From UBA10649 sp965278965 (GTDB lineage: Bacteria; Actinomycetota; Actinomycetes; S36-B12), in assembly GCA_965278965.1 (NCBI GenBank), contig OZ257127.1, forward strand, positions 2,356,001 through 2,420,000: a DNA stretch of 64,000 bases. The letters are read 5' to 3'. Below the pieces are notes generated by a model. The model had not been told where the DNA came from, ran no database searches, and saw only the letters and a list, made by a program, of their open reading frames with translations. Both the position numbers and the translations under genes were made by a program. Shown in pieces: positions 36,551-44,516 of the stretch (the first letter of the stretch is position 1; each line of letters begins with the position of its first letter).

Positions 36551-37777
36551 ATGAGATCCCTGTCCACCCGCTCGTCCCGCGCGATGGCCCTGGCCGCCGT
36601 CACGACGGCGAGCGTCATGGCGCTCGCCGCCTGCTCGAGCTCCTCGTCCGACTCCTCGACTCCTCCCGCGGCGTCGAGCGCCGCAGCGTCGGCGTCCGCC
36701 ATGCCGTCGTCGCCCGCGGCGTCGGCCGGAGCCGGAGACGTGGCCGGTGTCGCGGAGAACCAGGCGCTCGTCGACACCTGGACGTCGGCGACCGGCACCT
36801 ACAGCGACCCGCCGGTGGCCGGCGGTCCGGCGGCCGAGACCGGCAAGACGATCTGGATCATCTCGTGCGGAGAGTCCTCGTCCTCGTGCGCCCGCGCGAC
36901 GAAGGGGGCCGTCGAGGCCGCGGATGCGATCGGCTGGCAGACGAAGGTGTTCGACACGCAGGGCGACTACTCGCAGGCCGGTGAGGGGGTCCGGCAGGCG
37001 ATCGCCGCCAAGGCGGACGGCATCTACGCGTACTTCATCGACTGCTCGTACATGCAGGAGCCGCTGAAGGAGGCGAAGGAGGCCGGGATCCCGGTCGTGC
37101 AGGCCGAGGGCGTCGACTGCGACGTGGCCGACCCGAGCGCAGCGCCGCTGTTCGCGTGGACCGTCACGTACAACGAGGGCTCGATCATCGACTGGCTGAA
37201 GGCGTGGGCGAAGGCCCAGGCGGCGTACCTCATCACGGCCGGGAGCGGCACGGGCAACATCCTCTTCGTCACCGACAGCGAGGCGGTCGGCACGCTTGCG
37301 CTGAACCAGTCGTTCGAGGACCAGATGAAGACGTGCCCCGGCTGCACCTACACGATGGCCGCCTACACGTTCAACGAGCAGTACGCCGGGCTGGGCCAGA
37401 AGGTCAGCAGCGAGCTGGTGAAGAACCCGGACATCAACGAGATCGGCGTCGCATACGACGGCATCCTGCAGGCCGGAGTCGCCGAGGCGATCCAGCAGGC
37501 CGGAACGCCGTACACCGTGATGGCCGGTGAGGGCCAGGAGCCGACGATGGAGCTGGTGCGAAGCGGTGTCGTAGCCGCCGGCGTCGGGCTCGACAACGAG
37601 CAGGAGTCCTGGTCGGCGATCGACTCGCTGAACCGGATCTTCGCCGGCGTCGAGCCGGTGTCGAGCGGCATCGGCATCCAGATCTACACGGCCGACCAGA
37701 ACCTGCCGGCGAGCGGACCGTACGTGTCGCCGGTCGACTACAAGGCCGCCTACAAGGCTGCCTGGGGCGTCAGCTGA
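36551..37777 (+). CDS. solute-binding lipoprotein of the ribose-type importer
   Basis: 408 aa. Lipobox LAAC (Cys28) and a Ser/Ala-rich linker to about residue 60 precede a Peripla_BP_4-type domain: IWIISCGESSSSCARATKGA, VRQAIAAKADGIYAYFIDC, GIPVVQAEGVDC, FEDQMKTCPGCTYTM. Three extra Cys pairs in loops (for example CGESSSSC, CPGC) could form disulphides outside the cell. The ligand is unknown. A hairpin follows its stop codon. Confidence 0.92.
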   Translation: MRSLSTRSSRAMALAAVTTASVMALAACSSSSSDSSTPPAASSAAASASAMPSSPAASAGAGDVAGVAENQALVDTWTSATGTYSDPPVAGGPAAETGKTIWIISCGESSSSCARATKGAVEAADAIGWQTKVFDTQGDYSQAGEGVRQAIAAKADGIYAYFIDCSYMQEPLKEAKEAGIPVVQAEGVDCDVADPSAAPLFAWTVTYNEGSIIDWLKAWAKAQAAYLITAGSGTGNILFVTDSEAVGTLALNQSFEDQMKTCPGCTYTMAAYTFNEQYAGLGQKVSSELVKNPDINEIGVAYDGILQAGVAEAIQQAGTPYTVMAGEGQEPTMELVRSGVVAAGVGLDNEQESWSAIDSLNRIFAGVEPVSSGIGIQIYTADQNLPASGPYVSPVDYKAAYKAAWGVS

Positions 37778-37796
37778 CCCGGCCTGCTCGGCCGGG
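37778..37796 (+). terminator. hairpin after importer operon
   Basis: CCCGGCC-TGCTC-GGCCGGG, a 7-bp stem with 5-nt loop beginning right after the binding-protein stop; no U-tract. It separates the importer from the regulator, whose own -10 candidate TAGGTT is at 37804-37809. Confidence 0.55.
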
Positions 37797-37840
37797 CGGA
37801 CACTAGGTTGGCAGTGACGGCGCGGGAGGAGGTGCTACCT

Positions 37841-39607
37841 GTGAGCACCTCCTCCCGCGGTCCACGTCGGACGGACTCATCCGTTCTGGCCGCCGTCGAG
37901 CTCGACGGAAGCGTCTCCGAGCTCGACGGGCGCAGCGGTGCGCGGATGCTCGCTGACCACCCGGAGATCGTCGAGCTCGCTCGTCAGTTCCTCTCCGGCC
38001 CCGAGCTCGACCTCTCGTTCTACTGGCAGCGGTCGACCTCGAGCTGGCTTCACATCACCTTCCAGCGTGAGCGCGGGGCCGACGACCGCGAGTTCGCGGA
38101 GGTCTCCCTGGCGCAGGAGTCGCTCCCGTTCGGACTCACCGCACGAGAGATCGACGTCCTGACCCTCGTCGCCGGCGGTCTGGGCAACAACGAGATCGCC
38201 GACGAGATGATGACCAGCCCGCGGACCGTCGGCTCGCATGTCGAGCACCTCCTCCGCAAGACCGGGCTGCCGAACCGCGCGGCGCTGACGGCGCTGGCGG
38301 TTCGCTCCGGCGTCATCCGGCTGCCGTCGCCGGGCCGCTCGAAGACGGCGGTCGGAACCGGCCTGCATCCGGCAGTCCTGTTGCAGACGGAGCCGATCCG
38401 GCCGAAGTCACCGCGGCTACGCCGTGAGCGGCGACCGCTGATCGTCGGGAGCGTCGTTCCCCTGCAGGGCCTAGGCAGCGCGGACGGCCACGAGATGCGC
38501 AACGGTGCCGGGCTCGCGATCGCGGAGATCAATGCCCGCGGCGGGATCGGTGGCCGCCCGATCCGTCAGATCGTCGTGGACGTCGACATCTCGGACCGGA
38601 CGAGCATCCACCGCAGCATCCGAGAGCTGATCGACTCTGAGGTCGACGCGATCACCAGCGGGTACTTCTTCGTCGACGAGCAGTCCCGACACCTGGCAGT
38701 CGAGTACGGCGCGCCGTACCTGCACGCGGCGACATCCGAGGCGACCGTGGACGAGATGCTGGACGTCTACGGCGGGACCGCACCGGTCTTCCAGGTGTGC
38801 CCGTCGGAGGACATGTACGGCATGGGCTTCATCCGGTTCCTGGACCAGCTGCGCGAGTCCGGGGACTGGCAGCCGCCGACGCGGACGTTGGCCTTCGTCG
38901 AGAGTGCTGTGCCGGGTGGCCAGATGGCGAACCTCGCGACGTTCCGCGCGGCCGAGAGCTCGGGGTGGAGCGTTTCGCGCACCTCCCTGCTCCCGGTCTC
39001 CGGCGTGGACTGGGGCCCGGTCATCCAGGAGCTGCGCCGGGCGAACCCGGCGGCCGTCATGGTGGCGCATTTTGTGCCGGACGAGTTCGCCGCCTTCCAA
39101 CGCCTCTTCGCAGCGGAGCCGAGCGAGACCCTGGTCTACGGGATCTACACGCCGTCGATCCCGGAGTTCCTCAGCGAGGCCGGGTCCGCGGCGGAGGGCT
39201 TGATCTGGTCGACCGTCAGCGGCACGTACGGAGACCGGCTCGGCGTCGGGTTCAGCGGTCGCTACCAGACCGTCTTCGGACGGCCGCCTGGCCGATCGCA
39301 CGCGGGTATCGCCTACGACGGGATCCACCTGCTCGCGCAGGCCTGGTCCCGCGTCGAGAACCCGCGCATGTTCCCCGATGTCGCGGCGCAGCTGCGCGCA
39401 TCCACCTACCGGGGCGTCAACGGTGCGTACTTCCTCGACAACGCGGCCCAGAGCGGGCTGAGCTACCCCGACGCCACCCTCGACCCGTCGCTGGGCCAGG
39501 CCCACCTCGTCTTCCAGATCCAAGGGGGCGCCCATCGCGTCCTGTCGCCGAGCCCGTACGTCGAGTCGCGCTTCCGCATGCCGCCGTGGGTGCCGGTGGC
39601 GCCGTAG
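37841..39607 (+). CDS. LuxR-HTH / AmiC-like periplasmic-binding fusion regulator
   Basis: 588 aa from GTG 37841, chosen because GGGAGGAGG lies 8 nt upstream; a TTG at 37808 sits inside the promoter. No signal peptide, so it is cytoplasmic. Residues about 98-158 are a LuxR HTH (TAREIDVLTLVAGGLGNNEI). From about 199 to the end it is a Peripla_BP_5/6-type domain like AmiC, the amide sensor of Pseudomonas (IVGSVVPLQGLG, GLAIAEINARGGIGGRPI, VFQIQGGAH). One chain thus joins sensor and DNA-binder. It lies between two operons sharing a promoter motif, so it is the best candidate for binding that motif. Ligand unknown. Confidence 0.85.
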   Translation: MSTSSRGPRRTDSSVLAAVELDGSVSELDGRSGARMLADHPEIVELARQFLSGPELDLSFYWQRSTSSWLHITFQRERGADDREFAEVSLAQESLPFGLTAREIDVLTLVAGGLGNNEIADEMMTSPRTVGSHVEHLLRKTGLPNRAALTALAVRSGVIRLPSPGRSKTAVGTGLHPAVLLQTEPIRPKSPRLRRERRPLIVGSVVPLQGLGSADGHEMRNGAGLAIAEINARGGIGGRPIRQIVVDVDISDRTSIHRSIRELIDSEVDAITSGYFFVDEQSRHLAVEYGAPYLHAATSEATVDEMLDVYGGTAPVFQVCPSEDMYGMGFIRFLDQLRESGDWQPPTRTLAFVESAVPGGQMANLATFRAAESSGWSVSRTSLLPVSGVDWGPVIQELRRANPAAVMVAHFVPDEFAAFQRLFAAEPSETLVYGIYTPSIPEFLSEAGSAAEGLIWSTVSGTYGDRLGVGFSGRYQTVFGRPPGRSHAGIAYDGIHLLAQAWSRVENPRMFPDVAAQLRASTYRGVNGAYFLDNAAQSGLSYPDATLDPSLGQAHLVFQIQGGAHRVLSPSPYVESRFRMPPWVPVAP

Positions 39608-39613
39608 GAAGTT

Positions 39614-39656
39614 CGGTATTTCGACGGATGCACCGCCGTGCCCGTGTTCATAGGTT
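39614..39656 (+). promoter_or_regulatory. deacetylase-operon promoter with shared motif
   Basis: CGGTATTTCGACGGAT (39614-39629) matches the site before the importer genes at 14 of 16 bases and has the same 21-nt distance to its -10 hexamer TAGGTT (39651-39656). The transcript start would be near 39663, 42 nt before the ATG. Confidence 0.6.
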
Positions 39657-39704
39657 CTCGGGGAGCACCGTTCACGACGACCGTCTCACCAAGGGGCGAC
39701 ACGC

Positions 39705-40538
39705 ATGACAGATGCAGGGTTCAGCTGGCCGGGCGGCGCCGCCGTTGCCGTGTCGATCACGTTCGACGCAGACGCCGAGTCGGGGTGGATCTGCGAAGGC
39801 GATGAGTACCGACGCCGGCTGACCACGATGTCCGAGGGCCGCTACGGCGTCGTGCGCGGGACGCCGCGCATCCTCACTCTCCTGGACCGCTACGCGATCC
39901 CGGCCAGCTTCTACGTCCCCGGGCTCACGTCGGACTGGTACCCCCACCTCGTGCCGCAGCTCCTGGAGGCCGGGCACGAGATCGGCCACCACGGGTACCT
40001 CCACCTGCGCACCGACAAGGCTACGGACGCCGAGCAGCGCGAGGAGATCGAGAAGGGGCTTGAGGCCCTGGAACGCGCCGGCGCCCCGCGTCCGCGGGGC
40101 TACCGGTCGCCGGCGTGGGAGATGACGCCCGAGACCTTCGACCTCCTGAAGGAGTACGACTTCCTCTACGACTCCAGCTGCATGGGGGACGACCGCCCGT
40201 ACGTCGAGACGTGGGAGCGCGGGTCGATCCTCGAGCTGCCCGTGCACTGGTCCCTGGACGACTGGCCCCGGTTCGGATGGTCCATCGACACGGGCGGGAA
40301 CGTCGTGGATCCGGCGGAGCTCTTCTCCTCGTGGACCGAGGAGTACCGCAACGCGCGTGCCGAGGGCCGGCACCTCGTCCTGACGATGCACCCGGAGGTC
40401 ATCGGGCGCGCCTACCGGTTGGCCTACCTCGACCGGCTCCTGGAGGTCATGGCCAGCGACGGCGGCGTCTGGTTCGCCACCATGGACCAGGTCGCCGAGC
40501 ACGTGCACCCCGCCCTCATGGGGGCGTCCATCTCGTGA
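39705..40538 (+). CDS. CE4 polysaccharide deacetylase-like hydrolase (PuuE/HpPgdA type)
   Basis: 277 aa, no signal peptide, so cytoplasmic. TFDADAE (19-25) replaces the classic TFDDG of NodB, as in the PuuE allantoinase and HpPgdA branch, and HEIGHHGYLH (about 91-100) gives the two metal His residues. RGYRSPAWEMTP and HPEVIGRAYRL are the later motifs. Enzymes of this branch act on allantoin or other small amides as well as on sugars, which fits an intracellular catabolic role. First gene of a four-gene unit. Confidence 0.88.
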   Translation: MTDAGFSWPGGAAVAVSITFDADAESGWICEGDEYRRRLTTMSEGRYGVVRGTPRILTLLDRYAIPASFYVPGLTSDWYPHLVPQLLEAGHEIGHHGYLHLRTDKATDAEQREEIEKGLEALERAGAPRPRGYRSPAWEMTPETFDLLKEYDFLYDSSCMGDDRPYVETWERGSILELPVHWSLDDWPRFGWSIDTGGNVVDPAELFSSWTEEYRNARAEGRHLVLTMHPEVIGRAYRLAYLDRLLEVMASDGGVWFATMDQVAEHVHPALMGASIS

Positions 40539-41626
40539 TCCGCCACTTCTCGCCGGCCGGCTCGCCGTTCGACCGAGGCGCCGAGCTCGGGTCGACGTAT
40601 GCCGACCAGGTCGCCGGCACGGTCGATCGCTACCGCGAGCTGTTCCGCGCGGTCGCTGGGCGCGAGGTCTCGCTATCGGGGCCTGGCGAGGACGCCCTGG
40701 AGGCGATCGTCTCCCTGAGCCCGGCGCTGGCCGAGGAGATCCGTGGCATCGCGGACGGATCCGGCCAGGACGTGACCACGATCGCCGCGCTCAACGCGCG
40801 GACCGAGGTCCTTGCGGCGCTCGGCGTCGTCACCCGGGGGGAGTGCTCGACGGTTGTCTCGCTCGGGCGGGGCGACCCGGTCTCCGTGCAGACCTGGGAC
40901 TGGCACGACCTGCTTCAGGACGACTGGTTCCTGTGGACGATCGAGCACGCCGACGGCCACCGGACGAGCACGGTCACGGAGTTCGGGATCGTCGGCAAGG
41001 TCGGGGTCAGCACGCGCGGCTTCGGCACGCACTTCAACATCCTTCACCACCGCACGGACGGCGGGCGGATCGGAGCGCCCGTCCACGTGCTCTCGCGGGC
41101 CATCCTCGACTCGGCCGGCGACCTCGGCGGCGCCCTCGCGATGGCGGGCAGCGCGCCGGTGTCGGCGTCGAGCGTCCTTACCTTCGTCGGTGCCGCCGGT
41201 GGGGCGTCGAGCGCCGTGTCGGCGGAGCTCTCCCCGGCCGGTCCCCGCTTCGTCCTGCCGTCGGCCGACGGACTCCTGCTGCACACCAATCACTTCCTGG
41301 ACCCGGTGTCGGCCGCCGGCGACCTCGAACCGCGTACGGGACCGGACACGTTCCTGCGGTACGACGTGCTGAACCGTGCGCTGACGGGTCGAGCGGACCT
41401 GGGACGGGACGAGATCGTCGCGACGATGGCGAGCCACCTCGGACTGGGTGGCGCCGTGTGCTGCCATCCCGAGCCGGATGCCGAGCTGGGCAGCCGGTGG
41501 GCGACCCTCGCAACGGTGGCCCTCGACGTCGCGAACGGCACCCTCGCGGTACGGGCCGGCGGCCCGTGCGGCCGCGACCACGAGGACGACGACTGGACCT
41601 CGCCCCTGACCGGCCCGATCGAGTGA
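40535..41626 (+). CDS. C45 family Ntn hydrolase (acyl-CoA:6-APA acyltransferase-like)
   Basis: 363 aa from the GTG overlapping the previous stop. Family words: N-terminal GSPFDRGAELGSTYADQV, LNARTEVLA, then GECSTVVS with Cys104 as the likely autoprocessing nucleophile, followed by VQTWDWH and TSTVTEFGIVGKVGVSTRGF. Self-cleavage before the Cys would give a small alpha and large beta subunit; the residue before Cys is Glu, not the Gly of penicillin acyltransferase. Members hydrolyse or transfer amides. It supports an amide substrate for the cluster. Confidence 0.85.
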   Translation: MIRHFSPAGSPFDRGAELGSTYADQVAGTVDRYRELFRAVAGREVSLSGPGEDALEAIVSLSPALAEEIRGIADGSGQDVTTIAALNARTEVLAALGVVTRGECSTVVSLGRGDPVSVQTWDWHDLLQDDWFLWTIEHADGHRTSTVTEFGIVGKVGVSTRGFGTHFNILHHRTDGGRIGAPVHVLSRAILDSAGDLGGALAMAGSAPVSASSVLTFVGAAGGASSAVSAELSPAGPRFVLPSADGLLLHTNHFLDPVSAAGDLEPRTGPDTFLRYDVLNRALTGRADLGRDEIVATMASHLGLGGAVCCHPEPDAELGSRWATLATVALDVANGTLAVRAGGPCGRDHEDDDWTSPLTGPIE

Positions 41627-41637
41627 AAGGCAGCACC

Positions 41638-42060
41638 GTGATCAAGCTCAAGCGCATCGACAACATGGACATCCTGACCGGCGACGTCCAGCGCCTCGTG
41701 GACTTCTACCACGGCCTTCTCGGGCTCCCGTTCTTCCTGCCGTACGAGGCGGAAGAGGAGTGGGCGGCGATCGACACCGGAAACCTGACGCTCTACATCT
41801 TCAAGACCGAGAGCACGGTGGCGCACGAGCCCCGTCGTACCGCCGTCAATCTCGAAGATGCTCCGGGCATGGACTCGTTCGCGTTCGAGGTCGACGACCT
41901 GGACGAGGCGCACGCGCACCTCGACGGCAACGTCGACTGGGCGTACCACGAGATCATCACGTGGGAGCACCCGAACGGTACGTGGTACCGGTACCGGCCG
42001 TTCTTCGACCCGGACGGGAACATGCTCTACATCACCGAGCCGCACAAGGCGAAGGCCTGA
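41638..42060 (+). CDS. VOC (glyoxalase/dioxygenase) family protein
   Basis: 140 aa from GTG 41638 with GAAAGG 7 nt upstream; another GTG at 41623 overlaps the previous stop. Two beta-alpha-beta-beta-beta modules are recognisable (MDILTGDVQRLVDFYHGLLG and MDSFAFEVDDLDEAHAHL) with the family's final DPDGNMLYITEP carrying the Glu ligand. VOC proteins use a metal for isomerisation, C-C cleavage or epoxide opening. The reaction is unknown. It lies 1 nt from the SDR gene. Confidence 0.85.
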   Translation: MIKLKRIDNMDILTGDVQRLVDFYHGLLGLPFFLPYEAEEEWAAIDTGNLTLYIFKTESTVAHEPRRTAVNLEDAPGMDSFAFEVDDLDEAHAHLDGNVDWAYHEIITWEHPNGTWYRYRPFFDPDGNMLYITEPHKAKA

Positions 42061-42061
42061 C

Positions 42062-42814
42062 GTGCGCGACCAGCCACTTGCCGGGAGGGTGGCCGTCGTC
42101 ACGGGCGGCGGCCGAGGCATGGGGGAGGCGCACTGCCGGGAGCTCGCCGCTCGCGGCGCTCACGTCGCGGTGCTCGACATCGATGGTGACGTGGCCGCCG
42201 CGGTGGCGGAGGAGATTGTCGCGGGCGGCGGTACGGCCCTCGGCGTTGAGTGCGACGTGAGCCGACGACCGGCTGTCGAGGATGCCGTGGCGACCGCGGC
42301 TGCTCGCTTCGGTGGGATCGACATCGTCGTCAGCAACGCCGGCCTCGTGAACGACGAGAGCGGCCTGGTCGACACAGACGACGACGAGTGGCGCCGCATG
42401 CTCGCGGTGAATGTCGACGGCTGCCTGCACCTGACTCGGGCGTGCGCACCGTGGCTCCTGCGCAGCAGCCACGGGCGCGTCGTCGTGATCTCGTCGGCGT
42501 GGGGCCAGGTGCCGCCCGGGCACTCCTACTCCTACATCGCGGCGAAGGGCGCGCTCATCGCGTTCGCGAAGAACATGGCGGTGGAGTTCGCCCCACGCCA
42601 GATCACGGTGAACGCGATCACTCCCGGGTCGATCCGCACGCGCATGATCCCGGACGCGGAACGGGAGCTCGCGCTGTATCCGATCCCGATCGGTCGGATG
42701 GCCGAACCGGAGGAGGTCAGCCACCTGGTCTGCTACCTCGCGAGTGACGAGGCGTCGTTCATGACCGGGCAAGTGCTGTCGATCAACGGCGGGACGCCGA
42801 TCGTCGGGATCTAG
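42062..42814 (+). CDS. SDR family oxidoreductase
   Basis: 250 aa. Rossmann nucleotide motif TGGGRGMGEA (TGxxxGxG), NAG, and the catalytic triad Ser, Tyr158 and Lys162 (SYSYIAAKGA) are intact. LDIDGD suggests NAD(H) preference (Asp after beta-2). It probably oxidises or reduces an alcohol or ketone produced earlier in the pathway. GTG 42062 is 1 nt after the VOC stop. Its TAG shares the sequence CTAG with the stop of the convergent AsnC gene. Confidence 0.92.
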   Translation: MRDQPLAGRVAVVTGGGRGMGEAHCRELAARGAHVAVLDIDGDVAAAVAEEIVAGGGTALGVECDVSRRPAVEDAVATAAARFGGIDIVVSNAGLVNDESGLVDTDDDEWRRMLAVNVDGCLHLTRACAPWLLRSSHGRVVVISSAWGQVPPGHSYSYIAAKGALIAFAKNMAVEFAPRQITVNAITPGSIRTRMIPDAERELALYPIPIGRMAEPEEVSHLVCYLASDEASFMTGQVLSINGGTPIVGI

Positions 42815-43293
42815 GGCCGGCCGCCGGCAGCCGGCGGCGCGGCCGGGTGCTCGAACCACAGCTTGTGCACGCGGATCTCCAACGTGCAGGACGTGTCGAC
42901 GACTCCGGGCAGGGCGCGGACCTGGTGCTGCACGAACTCCCACAGCTCGGCGTCGTCGTGCACGAGGACCTGGGCGAACAGGTCGAACGCACCGAGGACG
43001 GAGGACACGTAGCTGACCTCCGGCCGGCTGGCGAGGGAGGCGGCTACGGCGTCGTGCTGAGCCGGGTCGACCCGGACGAACAGCAGGGCGAGGCGCTCGC
43101 GGGACGTCGCCGCCGGGTCGGCGAAGGCGACGACCTTCAGCGTGCCGGAGTCGGACAGGCGTCGGAACCGTGCCCGGATCGTGGCTTCGGAGACGTGGAG
43201 TGATCGGGCGATCTCCCTGAACGGCCGACGGCCGTCCGACTCGAGGGCACGGATGATCTCGCGGTCGAGGTCGTCCGGGAATGGCTCGCTCAC
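42811..43293 (-). CDS. Lrp/AsnC family transcriptional regulator
   Basis: 160 aa. N-terminal HTH (LDREIIRALESDGRRPFREI, HVSEATIRARFRRL) and C-terminal RAM domain (RLALLFVRVDPAQHDAVAAS to CTLEIRVHKLW). The GTG start is 6 nt from TAGGAT (leaderless). Divergent from the Rieske oxygenase, with one arm of a 10-bp inverted repeat in its promoter spacer; probably autoregulatory and controlling the oxygenase. The ligand is likely a small acid or amino-acid-like compound. Confidence 0.9.
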   Translation of the reverse strand: MSEPFPDDLDREIIRALESDGRRPFREIARSLHVSEATIRARFRRLSDSGTLKVVAFADPAATSRERLALLFVRVDPAQHDAVAASLASRPEVSYVSSVLGAFDLFAQVLVHDDAELWEFVQHQVRALPGVVDTSCTLEIRVHKLWFEHPAAPPAAGGRP

Positions 43294-43313
43294 GACCCGA
43301 TCCTAGAAGGAGT

Positions 43314-43365
43314 GCGCATTGCGAGGCTAGAGGGCATTGACGACACGCAATGCGCGAAATACTGT
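43314..43365. promoter_or_regulatory. AsnC/Rieske divergent promoters with 10-bp inverted repeat
   Basis: GCGCATTGCG (43314-43323) and its exact complement CGCAATGCGC (43346-43355) are centred 32 bp apart. The second arm lies in the 17-nt spacer of TTGACG (43337-43342) and TACTGT (43360-43365), the oxygenase promoter; the first lies in the spacer of the AsnC promoter (-10 at 43300-43305). Confidence 0.65.
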
Positions 43366-43400
43366 CTGTCCGTTGTCACTCTGCGTTGCTGGAGGCCCTC

Positions 43401-44420
43401 ATGCCCATGTCCGTCCGGGATCAGGCCGAACGCGCGATGCGCCACTGCTGGTGGCCGGTCGCGCGCTCCGCGGACCTCGTCGACGCTCCCGTGCACGCGG
43501 TCCTTCTCGACGAGCCCCTCGCGGTCTTCCGGGGGCAGGACGGGATCGTCCGGGTTCTGGCCAACCGCTGTGCGCACCGCGGTGCCAGCCTCGGCCACGG
43601 CGAGGTGCACGGCAACGACCTCGCCTGCCCGTACCACGGCTGGCGCTACTCCGGCGCGACCGGCGTGTGCACCAAGGTCCCGTCGCTCCCGGAGGGCGCG
43701 CACATCCCCGTGAACGCTGTCGTCCGCACCTACCCGGCCATCGAGCGCTACGGCCACGTGTGGACGTGCCTGGAGGAGCCGCTCGTCGACCTCTACGACC
43801 TGGCCGAGTGGCACGACCGCGAGTACGAGTGGCTGGCCGCCGAACCGATCGTCACCGACCGCGGCGTCGCGGTCGCGATCGAGAACTTCCGAGATGTTGC
43901 CCACTTCCCCTTCGTCCACCGGGTGTCGATGGGGCCGACGCCCGAGGTCGTGGAGAAGCTGCAGGTGCGACGCGAGGGCCTCGACATCTACATGGACCGA
44001 CCGCTGGACGCCGGCGCCGGCGAGTGGGCCGAGCAGGGCGACTGCATGATGCGCTACCACTGCGTCGCGCCGGGGTTGGCGGCGATCACGTACGACTACG
44101 AGCGCATCGGCAGGCGCGTCGTCGTCGGCTTCCCCTCACCGGTCACGTACGACGAGGCGACCATCTTCTGGGGGGTCGCCAACCAGGTCGGCTTCGAGGG
44201 GGACTCGCTGGAGCAGTGCCTGCACATCGAGACTCTCGTGTACTTGGAAGACATCCCCGTCGCCGGCCGGATCCAGCCCAAGGAGGTTCCGTGGGATGGG
44301 GAGTTCGTGGAGGCGACGGTCGCCGCCGACCTCTTCACCGTCCAGTACCGCCGCGCGTTCCGGGGGCTTATCGACGCGGTGACCCAGCACTACGACGTGG
44401 CCGTCAGCAAGCCGGCGTGA
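43401..44420 (+). CDS. Rieske non-heme iron oxygenase, alpha subunit
   Basis: 339 aa from ATG 43401 with GGAGG 5 nt upstream; an in-frame ATG at 43350 lies inside the promoter. Rieske motif C57-x-H59-x16-C76-x2-H79 (CAHRGASL, CPYHGW). The catalytic domain has ENFRDVAHFPFVHRVSMG, giving the Asp and two His ligands of mononuclear iron. Such enzymes hydroxylate or O/N-demethylate aromatics. No reductase or ferredoxin gene is in the window, so electrons must come from elsewhere. The substrate is unknown. Confidence 0.92.
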   Translation: MPMSVRDQAERAMRHCWWPVARSADLVDAPVHAVLLDEPLAVFRGQDGIVRVLANRCAHRGASLGHGEVHGNDLACPYHGWRYSGATGVCTKVPSLPEGAHIPVNAVVRTYPAIERYGHVWTCLEEPLVDLYDLAEWHDREYEWLAAEPIVTDRGVAVAIENFRDVAHFPFVHRVSMGPTPEVVEKLQVRREGLDIYMDRPLDAGAGEWAEQGDCMMRYHCVAPGLAAITYDYERIGRRVVVGFPSPVTYDEATIFWGVANQVGFEGDSLEQCLHIETLVYLEDIPVAGRIQPKEVPWDGEFVEATVAADLFTVQYRRAFRGLIDAVTQHYDVAVSKPA

Positions 44421-44516
44421 GCCGAACGGCAGGCAGCCGGGTGTCGGGGCGGTCCGCCATGATCGGGCTGCGCGCACGGACCACCACGCTCCATCGACAC
44501 GACCCGGAGGACCCTC

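Noticed and set aside
34666..36798. 710-codon minus frame over the importer genes
   Set aside because: Shadow of the ATPase, permease and binding-protein genes.
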